This document shows positions 11,679-22,416 of a stretch of DNA of 64,000 bases, piece by piece. The notes under the pieces were generated by a model. The model was not told where the DNA came from. It worked only from the letters and a program-made list of their open reading frames with translations, and made no database searches. Every line of letters begins with the position of its first letter. The first letter of the stretch is position 1. This DNA comes from Homarus americanus (Eukaryota; Arthropoda; Malacostraca; Decapoda; Nephropidae): positions 15,183,212 through 15,247,211 of the forward strand of contig NW_024737042.1 in NCBI RefSeq assembly GCF_018991925.1, written 5' to 3'. The position numbers and the translations under genes are program-made.

Positions 11679-12436
11679 ACGCCGTCTCTTAATTTACTTA
11701 AATATCCAGGTTCTAGGCGTAACCAAACAAAAAGTGAAGTAAATTAAAAGAGGAATAAAAATAAAGTAAACCTTTAAGAATTTAATTAATTAAATATTAA
11801 CACAATAAAGAGCCTCGTAGGCTGTCACAACAAATTGATTCACCATCGAAACTTTTAAGACACAAGTGATACAAAACATCGAAACATCGAAAGAATAAAA
11901 ATAAAGCATTGGATTACGTTAACACTGCATAAACATATAAAAACTATCACTGAAATTAACTAACGTGAAACAACACTGAATTACTTGAATACAACTAAGC
12001 AAATACTGATGGACACAAACAGAGACATAAATAGGTACTCACATAGATATACCACATTGGTGGCGACAGGAACAACACAAATAAATTAAGTTTAAGTAAC
12101 AAGTGACACTCAAAGGATGTGTCTGTATGACAAGAGAACTGAACTGACTCAGTCAGTTGGTGGGTCCTATATATAAGGTCGGCACCCGCCACGCGACCCG
12201 CCGGTGGGTCGTTTAACGATGCAGATGGTCGTTAGAGCAACAAAGAATGCTTGTTACAATACTAAATGAAGAAATAAGATGGGCTTGAACAAATAATAAC
12301 AGTTAAAACCTTAACAGCACAGGGTAAGGTGACTAGATATATAATAGTAAATTTAACACATCATTACAGGAATAATATGGAACATGGGAGCATGTTATAT
12401 ATAAAAAAAATAGAAAAATACGACACGGTCGTAACA
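11675..12436 (+). mobile_element. Probable solo LTR (762 bp)
   Basis: The segment starts TGTTACG and ends CGTAACA, a 7-bp inverted terminus of the TG...CA type. It is flanked by ATATA on both sides, although that repeat is weak evidence inside a TA array. A TATA-like box (CTATATATAAGG, about 12168-12179) followed by GC-rich sequence would fit a U3/R boundary on the + strand. There is no coding sequence. It could be one LTR of a Ty3/gypsy or BEL element left by recombination. Confidence 0.5.
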
Positions 12437-12697
<261 letters not shown>

Positions 12698-12698
<1 letters not shown>

Positions 12699-14570
12699 GT
12701 ATATATAATAATAATAATAATAACATAAAAACAGCAAAAGGAACGAAAAAAGTGGAAAAATAAATACGAGAAAAGTTGATGAAAAGGAAAGGAACTCCTT
12801 ATGCTGAAGGTAGGAACTCATAAAGGATGTTTTTCACAGGTGAATAGACGGAGACGAACAGCAAAGGCGAAAAAACGTCCTGGGAAATATAAGTCTTCAG
12901 TGTGGTAATAACTAGACGACGACTGACATAATACGAAAAAAATAACTCTCATATTATTAAAGGGTATAAGAACCGAAGAAAACTCCCTCAAACAATAAAA
13001 CAAAAAAAAGTTTGAAATAAAAAGAAAAAACAGAGGAAGGAATAAAGAATAAACAAGAAAGGAAATAAAGATAATAATAAACTATATAAATTTAGCTTCA
13101 GATGTACAGTATAACTCACGGGGAATAAGCTCTGTGCTGGCGTGAGTCTGTTTGCCAACTATCAGACAGCTAACTAATATCTTCCAGCTAGAATAGTTGT
13201 TGACGAAAAAAAAAAAATTACCCAGAGTCCAAATTCGAGAGGCCAATTAATAAGGAATGTGGACACTTACACCAGTGCTTGTGATAAGTGTTGATGACCA
13301 AGAATGCAAGTAGTTGGCATTTTTCCCCTAATAAAAGTAAATTAGAGGATTGATGACTATAAAGTGAAAGTGGAAAAAGCGTTTGAATCTGAGGACTTGG
13401 ATGGCATAAAAGGCGTTAGTGTACCTGTGAATGAGGATAATGAGAGGTGAGTCACAGGTGTTGGTATGTTAATTACAGAAGAAAGGTACGAGAAAATGAG
13501 GCGAAGGATTTACAGACGTGTGTGAGGTGGAGGGTACAATTATCGCCCCGCACACACACACACATACGCACACTGACACACACACGCACACACACACAAA
13601 TGAGCTGTCACTGAGGTTCACTTATATCTCGTACATTAGCAACAATCTATTACTTAAATCTATCAATATTTTCTAAATCACTTCAGTATATCAGTAACAA
13701 GTTATATCAATACTCTAGATATATCAATGTTTCAGTAATATGCTACGTCTAGATTCCATAACTCAAATCACTCAATAACGCAACAGGTGTATCGTCAATA
13801 CCTTAGGTCACTCAACAGTCTTCAAGTAACCCAATATAACATGTTCCATCACTTTGTTTGCACCAGCTGGGGAACTTTGCCTGCCTTCGGTTTCTGGTTT
13901 CATCTTGTGACGTTTATGGAAGCTGAGCTGACAGATTTATATTAGGGGGTTGTTGTTGTTGTTAGTAGTTGTAGTAAAAGCAATAGTAGCAGTATTATAG
14001 TAGTAGTGGAGGTAGAGTCTTAGAAGTTGGCAAAGGTTTTAGAATTCAACAAAGGTCTTAGAAGTTAACAGCGGTAGAGTGTTAGAGGTTGACAGATGTC
14101 TTAGTTGTTCCGGTGCTCCTGGTCAACACCGTCTGGTCGACCTCTCCAGCAGGAAGGTCTTCCGTGTTAAAGGGGAATATGAATGACTGGAAAAATAGAA
14201 ATAAAATACTCTCTCTCTCTCTCTGTATATGTATAGTGTATATGTATGAAATATACATATGTATAACAGAGTTACATTTCTATCTCAAAGCTCAACTTTA
14301 GTATTAAATAACAAAATATTCTGCAGCTGTGGGTTCAGTTAACCAGAAAATAAATTGGTTTTGTGTTCTGCCACACAGAAAGACTAAAATTTTAGAAATA
14401 AAAAGTGAATGAATATCATAATTTATATCGGAAAAGAAGTGGAGAATTAACGATGAATATAAAAATCAATTGTGTTTATGTTTACTTGTTAGCTGGTGCA
14501 TCAGTCTCAGGTTAATGAGTTATAATTATATTAGAAATTAAGACATGTTGTTGGAATCTCTTCTACCCAG
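12698..14570. other. Non-coding DNA with minor microsatellites
   Basis: Contains ATA repeats (12705-12722), a CA run (13553-13598), GTT/TAG-rich DNA (13950-14010) and a short CT run (14206-14224). No gene or element signature was recognised. Confidence 0.55.
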
Positions 14571-15700
14571 GGTGGCTATATCCCACCAAATGCTGTCCTG
14601 TTCGAGAAAATAACAGGAGGGATGGTGTGGAAAAAGGCACTGAAGACTCAGGGAGGTGCCGGCCCTTCAGGTCTGGATGCAAACGGTTGGAGAGTCATCC
14701 TCAGCACTAACAAGTTTGGCTCCGTAGCAAGTGATCTCTGCACTGCCATTGCCGTCCTTGCAAGAAGGCTGGCATCCTCGTGCTGCCAACACCTCCATAC
14801 TCTGAGGGCCTGTCGCCTCATTCCCCTGGATAAGAATCCAGGATGTAGGCCTATAGGGGTGGGGGAAGTGCTGAGGCGGATCATCGGAAAATGCACAATG
14901 GAGGTGGTAAAGGATGATGTCAGGGCAGCAGCAGGGAACCTGCAAGTTTGTGCTGGCCACCAGGCTGGAGGGGAAGCTGCCATTCGCGCCATGATAACGA
15001 TATTTGAGCAGCGCGATTGTGAGGCCGTTCTCCTGGTGGACGCTTCAAACGCATTCAACATACTTAACCGCAAGGCCGCACTGCACAACATCAAGATCAA
15101 GTGTCCAAGCTTTGCAATGTTGAAAACACCTATAGGAATCCATCAGACCTCTATATAGTAAACAACAAGGCTGTAAGAGGTGATACCATCATACAATCAA
15201 CTGAGGGTATAACGCAGGGGGACCCTGTTGCAATGGCAATGTACGCAATAGGCCTATCAGTGCTCCAACACACAATAAAATTTAAAACAACTGAGGTCAA
15301 GCAAGTGGCGTACGCTGACGACCTTACAGGAGCAGGAAAAGTGGAGGACATCAAAAAGTGGTGGGACCTGGTAACATCACGAGGTCCACAAATAGGGTAC
15401 CACCCAAACGCCAGGGAGTCCTTCCTCATTGTGAAGCTAGAACATTATGAACGGACAATGGAGGTGTTCGGTGGAAGTGAGGTCAAAATAACAAAGGATG
15501 GCCAAAGACACCTAGGCGCAATAATCGGCACGACGGACTTCAAGACCAAGTACATAAAGGGAAAGGTGAATGAGTGGGTTTGGGAAATCCAAGCTGTGTC
15601 TGAGATTGTTAACACAGAGCCACATGCGGCTTTTGCGGTATTCACCCATGGAGTCAAGCATCGCTGGAACTACCTGATGTGCACTATCCACTATCTCTGA
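14571..15700 (+). pseudogene. REL-type LINE reverse transcriptase (one main frameshift)
   Basis: Two frames together cover the RT: 14571-15158, then 15101-15700. Motifs in order are GPSGLDANGWR, LIPLDKNPGCRPIGVGEVLRR, LLVDASNAFNILN (motif A with catalytic Asp), GITQGDPVAMAMYAIG (motif B) and VAYADDLTGAG (motif C). All three catalytic aspartates are present, but the frame shifts near 15105-15150 between motifs A and B. RHLGAIIG and FAVFTHGVKHRWNYLM mark the thumb. Confidence 0.8.
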
Positions 15701-16855
15701 TACGGACCCCTCCTCCACCCTCTGGAAGGAGCTATCAGCGTCAATTTCATTCCCAAATTTGCGAAACACCCTCACTTAACCCCAGCAGAAAGATCACTCC
15801 TTGCACTACCACCGAGACTGGGAGGAATGGGATTGACCAATCCAGAGGAGATTGCTGCCACCGAACATCAAAACGCAGTTAAACTCACGACAGCCCTCAC
15901 GGACCACATAATAGCTCAGAACGCAACAGGGGAGGTGGATACCAGTGAAATAAACAAGATTCGAAGGTCCATTACGACAGAACGACAGCACGGCTAAAGT
16001 GATAAGTTGCAGGAACTGTTGCTGCAAGTACCAGCGAATTTGAAATAAAAAGTAGCTATAGAGCAGGAGGTGGGCGCCTCGAACTGGTTAACTACGTTAC
16101 CGATAAGGGCAAATGGTTTTGGTCTCAATAAACAAGAATTTACAGATGCCATTGCTCTAAGGTACAGTAGGCCAGTAGAAGGTTTGCCCTCCCAATTCGT
16201 GTGTGACTCTTTCTATGACGTCGATCACGCCATGGTGTGCAAGAAAGGGGGCTTCATATGCATAAGGCATGACGAAGTAAGGGATCTCACAGCAAATATG
16301 TTGAAGGACATCTGCCGTGATGTCAGGGTAGAACCGACCCTCCTTCCATTGGACGGTGAGAATTTCCAACATAGGACTTCAAACACATCCAACGAAGCCC
16401 GTGTTGACGTCAGTGCTCGAGGATTCTGAACGCGGGGACAGCGAGCCTTCTTCGACATCAGGATATTTTATCCCATGGCCGCATGTCACCGTAACTTAGC
16501 CCTCGATGCTGCACACAGCAGGAACGAGAACGACAAGACAAGGGCATATGGGGAGAGAATTCAGAACGTTGTTCAAGGTAGCTTCACTCCTCTAGTGTTC
16601 ACAACCTCTGGTGGGATGGGACCAAGTGCAAGATGCTTCTATACCAGACTCGCGGAGGTGCTATCCGAACAGAAGCAGCAGCCCAGAAGTTATGTTACAG
16701 CCTGGATGAGATGTCGACTGCCCTTCTCTCTACTTAGGTCGGCTTTGCTCTGCCTCCGGGGAACGAGAGCATCGGCCCCAAAGCCGACGACAGTTGCAGA
16801 TATTGACTATGAGGCAACAGTCACTGAATGCCGCATAGATCTGCGGCTCAACTAA
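15700..16855 (+). pseudogene. REL-type LINE C-terminus (several breaks)
   Basis: Equivalent to the open 390-residue frame of the first copy but broken into at least three frames, with a TGA at about 16427-16429 where the other copy has Trp (GFW). The zinc knuckle is damaged: the first Cys-x-Cys pair reads FVCDSF instead of CLCGSS, so one Cys is lost, while H and the last C remain. The endonuclease-like RVDVSARGF block and the tail GSFTPLVFTTSGG are still readable. Confidence 0.75.
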
Positions 16856-17030
16856 CTCAGCACAGCTAAGATAGCTACTTATGTATTAGGATATTTAATT
16901 ATAAGGTAATAAAATGGAGGTGAAGGTGTGGCTATAAGGGGAGGATGGAGGCAAAAAAAATAGTAGTAGTAGTAGTAGTGGTAGTAGTAGTAGTAGTAGT
17001 AGTAGTAGTATGTGTGTGTGTGTGTGTGTT

Positions 17031-17182
17031 ATATTTTGTGATTTAGTGTTAGTTTACATATATTTCGGTAATCTATGGGAGGAAGACACATTGTTGGAGA
17101 GATGATACTGCTGTTATAATGGATTAATGAGCTTTAATTCTTAAAGGTCTTTATGTTTGTTGAGTGGGTTAATGACTATATT

Positions 17183-17239
<57 letters not shown>

Positions 17240-17476
17240 CCACATCTATTCTTACACCTGTATGTCACTTGTCTCTGAACTCTGGACTTTTTAAGCTTCG
17301 TTTCACACCTGTCGTTTCACATATGTCGCTACACACCTGTCGTTTTACACCTGTCATTTCACATCTGTCTTTAACATGTGGTTAATTTTCTCACATATAT
17401 TAGTGATTCAGGTAATTGATCTTACACTGTCTCTCACATCTGCTTTACCGTTCTTACACCCGCTTCACATGTGTTG

Positions 17477-17507
<31 letters not shown>

Positions 17508-18430
17508 ACCTAATAAGCAGTAAGCAATACTCTGGGGCAGCTAAAGCTCTCAGCCAGCAGACACAATCATCATTACCTCCTGTGCACGACACCTCACATG
17601 AAAGAAGTTTGTTTACATTTTGTATCTCGTTCACATCCAGGGAATGACGTTCTCGCGCGGGTGACATCTACGCTTGTCTCTCAATCACTACTGCCACACC
17701 ACCAGCCTTTGTTCTACTGTAAATGAAGTAAATGAAAGGATAGTTTGGCTGTGTTGCATAAATTGTTTTTTATGGAAGAATACAGATCAGATTTGCTCTC
17801 TATTCTCAATTAATGGGAATAAATATAAGGTTTTAATTACAGGATTTTTCGTCAACAAAGTGTGTGTGTGTGTGTGTGTGTCTGTGTGTGTGTTGGCCGG
17901 CGAGGCTTTATGCAAGGCTATCACTAATACACTCTATTTTAATTGATTCATTAAATTTATGCTTATTGGCAACAAAAACACGCTGGCAATTAAAAGCACA
18001 CACACGACTAAATAACCTTTTCACTGGGGAGGACTGACATTATTTCCCACCCTCTATGTAGCTACAGAGTGAAATTACAACCTATTGGCTGGGTAAGATA
18101 GGGTCCGATTCCCCTCCGCGGCAGATCCAACACTCTCTGTTATCAGGGTAGAGGGTGGTGGTGGTGGTCTTGCTTCCTTCTGTGTGAGGTGAGGCGAGGA
18201 GGTTATGCAAGGTAAAGGTGGAAATTTGGGGATTGTGCTTTTGTTTATCTGTTAATTATTTCATATACAGGTGGAGGTGTTCCCTGAGAGGTGTACGAGT
18301 GTAATTAATTCCATGTTATAATTATATGGGACTAAACGGCTGTTTTGTTTTTGGCTTTTGTTATTGAAGATGTAGTCACTAAAAAAACAATCTGACCTCG
18401 CTCAGTTGTGTTCTGACCTCGCTAGGGGAA
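17031..18430. other. Non-coding DNA with CT, CA and GT microsatellites
   Basis: CT run at 17187-17234, CA run at 17477-17504 and GT run at 17860-17892, in otherwise unique DNA. No gene recognised. Confidence 0.6.
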
Positions 18431-18435
18431 AGGTC

Positions 18436-19286
18436 ATGGCAGACTTAGCTCCCGGGGATAAATTGTCGGTAATGGCTAGTGCTACTTGTGAACAGGGCTG
18501 TGCCCTTCTGAGGGCCGAGCTATTGGCCGAGTTTGTGAAGTCAAAGAAGAAAACTTGAAATTAAAGGAAGTGATAGCGAGGATGAAGGAAGAAGACACGA
18601 GACAAGGGAAGCCCGTGTCTGACGAAAACTCAGGCGAATGGAAGGTTGTGAGGAGAGGAACAACCAAAATGGTCGTGAGAAAAGACGCCAAGAAAACGAC
18701 AACAGCTAAGTGTAAAAACTCTTTTAGTCCTTTGATAGACGAATTGGATGTTAACATAGTCAGGGACAGAGCTGACAAGAAAGGTACGAAAACCTTAATT
18801 GTTGGCGATTCCCAGGTACAGTACCTGGATAGAGCTTTTTGTGGGGAAAATAAAAATAAGATGAGGGTGTGTTTGCCAGGAGCTGGGGTGGGTGATATAG
18901 TTGACAGGATGGACAATATCTTGTCTGGTAATGGGAACAAACCCATTATCTGCCTCAGTGCAGGAGGCAATGATATTGGCCGGTGTAGGAGTGAGGAGCT
19001 TCTTGATAAATTCAAGACAGCTATTGAACGTATTAGGTTGAGGGGAGGGATCCCTATCATATGTGGTGTCCTGCCTAGAAGGAGAGTTGGCAATGAATGG
19101 TTGTCAAGGGCACTTGTTGTCAACGGCCGTCTTGACAGGTATTGGAAGTCAATATCAGTCCCATTCATTGACAACTGGGACAACGTTTACGGCAAAAGGG
19201 ACCTTTATGCTAGGGATGGGGTGGCAACCCTGGCTGGGTCTCTCGAGAGGGCAGTTCAAAAGATGTGGAAGTCTTTAAACTGCTAG
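18436..19286 (+). pseudogene. CR1 ORF1, SGNH-hydrolase-like (frameshifted)
   Basis: The ATG at 18436 opens MADLAPGDKLSVMASAT. A frameshift near 18540 moves the coding into the frame that ends with TAG at 19284-19286. Visible blocks are a charged, probably coiled-coil segment (ENLKLKEVIARMKEE), LIVGDSQVQYLDRAFC (GDS motif, block I), GAGVGDIVDRMDNIL, AGGNDIGRCRSEELL (GxND motif, block III), PIICGVLP and VPFIDNWD. The last block should carry Asp-x-x-His but reads RDGVATLAGS, because 21 bp present in copy E are missing here. Family role: a putative esterase-fold protein accompanying LINE RNA. Confidence 0.8.
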
Positions 19287-19294
19287 GGGAATAT

Positions 19295-19577
19295 ATGGGC
19301 ATGGTGGTGGTGGAGGAGACTGCAGTGGGAGCGAGTAAACAAAGTGGAAGGTTGAAAGGAAATAGTGCTAGGAATGAGGACAAAACTAAACTAGGCAGGG
19401 AGTTAAAACCTAAACGCGCCAAAGAGAAGACTCAGAACACGACTAACTTAAATGTCTACTATGCAAACAGTAGGAGTATGAGAAACAAAATGGATGATAT
19501 TAGGGCGTTGGTATGTACCGAAAAAATCGATTTAATAGCATTCACCGAAGCATGGATAAACCTAGACTCACGTGAGT
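19295..19577 (+). pseudogene. CR1 ORF2 start, endonuclease (truncated)
   Basis: The frame begins just after ORF1 and reads NLNVYYANSRSMRNKMDDIR, then the catalytic-site block IDLIAFTEAWI (Glu of the APE fold) and NLDSREL. It is cut at 19577 by the tail of an oppositely oriented CR1 copy, so the rest of the endonuclease and the RT are absent. Confidence 0.75.
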
Positions 19578-19680
19578 TAAGAACATAAGAACATAAGAAC
19601 GGAGGAACCTGCAGCGGGCCTATTGGCCCATACCTGGCAGTCCCGTTTACACCCAACCCCTATTGCTCATATGAGAGGAA
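19577..19680 (-). mobile_element. CR1 3' end, about 100 bp (copy B1)
   Basis: Read on the minus strand this is the last 100 bases of the CR1 family. It ends with GCGGGCCT-type tail sequence and two TTCTTATG units. It is severely 5'-truncated and sits against copy A. Confidence 0.75.
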
Positions 19681-19768
19681 TAAGGCGGCAGGCCGTCAGA
19701 GCCTGGAGGTGATGGCAGCAAGAGGATGCAAGCTTTCTTGCAAGGGCGGCAAGGGCAGTGCAGAGATA
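19681..19768 (-). mobile_element. Short REL-type LINE RT fragment
   Basis: The reverse complement matches 14745-14830 of the longer REL-type LINE with few differences (shared strings include GTGCAGAG, GCAAGAGGATGC versus GCACGAGGATGC, and TTCTTGCAAG). It lies between two CR1 3' tails and is too short to encode anything. Confidence 0.65.
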
Positions 19769-21084
19769 AGAACATAAGAACATAAGAATGGAGGAAACTG
19801 CAGCGGGCCTGTTGGCCCATACTGGGCAGTCCCGTTTACACCCAACCCCTATTGCTCATATAAGCATCCAACCTATGTTTGAAGCAATTCAGCGTATTCG
19901 AGTTAATGATGATATTTGGTAACTTGTTCCATTCATCCAATACTCTGTTTCCAAACCAGTGTTTACCTATTTCACGCCTAAATCTAAATTTGTCTAATTT
20001 AAAACCATTGTTACAGAGTTCGCTCCTGGTTGGATAGTTTGAGTACCTTTGTAATGTCCTTTGTTTTAGCCCTGCCTTCCCTTATACACCTCTATCAGGT
20101 CGCCCCTCGCTCTACGTCTCTCAAAAGTGTAAATTAAGATGCTTTAACCTGTCTCTATACTCAAGGTTCCTAATGCCCGGGATTAGTCTTGTCATTCTCC
20201 TCTGAATTCTTTCCAAGGATTCTATATCCATTCTGTAATACAGTGACCAGAACTGAACTGCGTAATCCAGGTGTGGTCTCACAAGAGCAAGATACAGTTT
20301 TAGGATGACCTCGCTAGTCTTGTAACTAACACTCCTTTGTATGAACCCAAGTACTTTATTAGCCTTGTTATGAGCAAAAACACATTGTTTACTTGGTTTA
20401 AGGTTCCTACTTATCATTACTCCTAAATCTCTCTCGCAGTCGGATTTCTCTATGGCATCGTTGTTCATCTGGTATCTGGTTTCCCTGTTTACATCTCCTA
20501 TACTGAGTACTTTACGTTTGTCCACGTTGAATTTCATCTGCCATTTTTCAGACCATTCGAAAAATTTGTTTAGATCTTCCTGTAGTTTTGCAGAGTCCTC
20601 GTCAGAATTAATTACACGTCCTATTTTAGTGTCATCAGCAAATTTACTTATGTTGCTGTCTATGCCGATATCTATGTCGTTTATGTATATAATAAATAAT
20701 AATGGCCCAAGTACTGAGCCTTGGGGAACTCCACTTAGCGGCGTTGCTCCAATGGGACTTAGTGCCGTAATGCTCCTTTCGCTGTTTCCTGTCCTGTAAC
20801 CACGCCTAATCCATTTAAGGATGTCACCTTTGATGCCATGAGCTACCTTTTCTAGGTAGTCTTTCGTGGGGACTCTGTCCCTGAAGGCTTTGCTAAAGTC
20901 GAGATATACACATCATAATTATTGCCCCTCGTCACGATTCGAAAACTGATGAAAAGAATAGATTAGTTAGGCAAGAACGTCCGCTTGTGAAGCCATGCTG
21001 GGAATCATTGATCAATCGGTGCTTCTCCAGGTGATTTCGAATAGAGTTTGAAATGATTGCTTCCAGTAATTTGCCTACTACACT
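19769..21084 (-). mobile_element. CR1-like LINE, RT and 3' end (copy B2)
   Basis: The 3' end is at 19769 with TTCTTATG repeats. A minus-strand frame at 20121-20537 encodes the RT C-terminus (RYQMNNDAIEKSDCERDLGV, LVRPHLDYAVQFWS, RIQRRMTRLIPGIRNL). Further upstream blocks (ND..IDIGIDSNI, DDTKIG, FRDRVPTK-like, KHRLINDSQHGFTSG) are readable with frameshifts up to about 21083. There it ends at the boundary of the next transposon. Confidence 0.8.
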
Positions 21085-21085
21085 G

Positions 21086-22416
21086 GGCTGCATTTGAAAA
21101 AAAAAATTCATGAGGTGAGGGGTTTCTTAGCTGATTCTTTATGTATTTTGCGTGCTGATTCGAAAAATGCCATTCATTTTGCCCAATCAGGTCAGATTTT
21201 TATGCTATGGGAATTAGGAAAAAATCGAAATTCTTAAATATGATGTCAAAATTTTTATGCAAAATATATCATAAGAAATGTAACCACAACACATAGGACC
21301 AAAATATGTCAACTACATAGATGCCTTTACAGTTGACATGCATAAATGGCTGTCGCAGAGAATTTCTTTGGTGGTTGGTGTCTGGGGCGTCCCGTTTCAG
21401 ACACCAACAGTAGTCGGAGGGCATGTTGATATCCCAGCGACCCTGGTACTGCTCCTCCATTACATGGATATCTTGATGGAAGCGTTCTCCTTGGTCCTCA
21501 CTCACATCACCACAGTTCTCTGGAAAGTAGTCCAAGTGGGAGCTGAGGAAGTGCATCTTGATGGACATGCGTGCACCAAGAACTTTGTAGCTCAGAAGTA
21601 GGTCCTCAACAACTCGTTCATACTCTGGACTTCTGTAGTTGCCAAGAAAATTGGAGACAATAGACTTAAAGGCATGCCAGGCTTTCTTCTCATTTACATC
21701 CATGCTGCAATCAAACTTGGGATCTTTGAAAAGCTCTCTGATCTGAGGGCCATCAAAAATTCCTGCATTCAGCTTTGCCTCACTGACTTTTGGAAATTTT
21801 TCTTTCAGAAAATTGAAAGCCTGGCTTTTTTTGTCCAGTGCCTTTACAAAGTTTTTGAACAGACCGAGCTTGATGTGCAGTGGCGGAAGAAGAATGTTCT
21901 GCGGATTCACCAGAGCATGGGCAACAACATTGTGAGAACCTGGAGTAAGTCCACTTCTTGCAGGCCAGTCACGTTGCATGTAGTGCTGCTTGTCTGCTCG
22001 ACTATCCCACAGACAGAGGAAACATGCCATGTACCGCCAGATGAAAAAAAAAATTAATTGTGAAAAAATATATGTAAAAAAACACGGACATATACTCTTT
22101 TCCTTTGAGTCACGGCGGAGATTTAAATGGCCGGCGAGCACGTGGGTGTATTTAAATGCATCGTAAGGGCATTAAAACTGACCGAAATCTTTTCTGTGAG
22201 GCTTGCCAATGTCTCGGATGATTTTTTTAATGAAGGAATATGAGGACCCCATTTTGAGCGAAAAATGTCAATATTTTACCTGAATCTCCGCTTAAAATGC
22301 TATAGCACAAAATTCTGACCTGATTGAGCAAACTGGATAACATTTTTGAGATCAGCATGCAAAATACACCCAGAAAAGCTTAATAATACACAAACCTCAA
22401 AAACTATGCAGGGCAG
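21086..22416 (-). mobile_element. DNA transposon with about 130-bp TIRs, superfamily unknown
   Basis: The left end (about 21086-21222) and the reverse complement of the right end (about 22290-22416) align. Shared strings are CACTG..CTGCAT at the tip, TGTATTTTGC.TGCTGAT, AAAAATG, and CAATCAGGTCAGA followed by TTTT.TGCTAT. Element length is about 1.33 kb with one internal frame on the minus strand. Terminal bases resemble CACT(A/G)-type elements, but no clean target duplication is visible. Its left tip touches the truncated end of CR1 copy B2. Confidence 0.6.
21269..22141 (-). CDS. Uncharacterised transposon protein (290 aa)
   Basis: I recognise this as part of a protein repeated in many arthropod and cnidarian genomes but cannot name its superfamily. 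Conserved-looking blocks are CFLCLWDSRADK, NILLPPLHIKLGLFKNFVKA, KVSEAKLNAGIFDGPQIREL, AWHAFKSIVSNFLGNY, VLGARMSIKMHFLSSHLDYF and DVSEDQGERFHQDI. Many conserved D, E and H residues suggest a nuclease or transposase fold, but this is inference. The first 35 residues look unlike the rest and probably lie outside the original coding region. The full family protein is longer, so this is a C-terminal half. Confidence 0.6.
   Translation of the reverse strand: MLAGHLNLRRDSKEKSICPCFFTYIFSQLIFFFIWRYMACFLCLWDSRADKQHYMQRDWPARSGLTPGSHNVVAHALVNPQNILLPPLHIKLGLFKNFVKALDKKSQAFNFLKEKFPKVSEAKLNAGIFDGPQIRELFKDPKFDCSMDVNEKKAWHAFKSIVSNFLGNYRSPEYERVVEDLLLSYKVLGARMSIKMHFLSSHLDYFPENCGDVSEDQGERFHQDIHVMEEQYQGRWDINMPSDYCWCLKRDAPDTNHQRNSLRQPFMHVNCKGIYVVDIFWSYVLWLHFL

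Larger units (their letters stand above)
14571..17030 (+). mobile_element. REL-type LINE, longer copy
   Basis: This second copy of the element at 8,582-9,933 reaches further upstream, into the RT fingers. Coding similarity begins at about 14571 (GGYIPPNAVLFEKITGG) and continues, with frame changes, to the stop at 16855. The 3' UTR matches the first copy, and the end is A-rich, then TAG repeats (16959-17010) and TG repeats. The sequence just before 14571 (TTCTACCCAG) resembles a splice acceptor, which is most likely coincidence at a 5' truncation. Confidence 0.8.
18436..19577 (+). mobile_element. CR1-like LINE, 5' part (copy A)
   Basis: Contains ORF1 with an SGNH-hydrolase-like domain and the first part of ORF2 (endonuclease), then stops abruptly where a minus-strand CR1 tail begins at about 19577. 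The same family recurs at 44.4-45.2, 48.7-51.7 and 56.7-63.3 kb in this window. Membership of the CR1 group rests on the SGNH ORF1, the RT type and the 8-bp 3' repeat seen in other copies. Confidence 0.8.

Noticed and set aside
14555..14575. Splice-acceptor-like CTTCTACCCAG at the start of the REL-type LINE
   Set aside because: It coincides with a 5' truncation point; the other copy of the family gives no evidence of splicing.
18482..19183. 233-codon minus frame opposite CR1 ORF1 (also 56719-57441)
   Set aside because: Antisense shadow; the plus strand carries the recognisable SGNH blocks in both copies.
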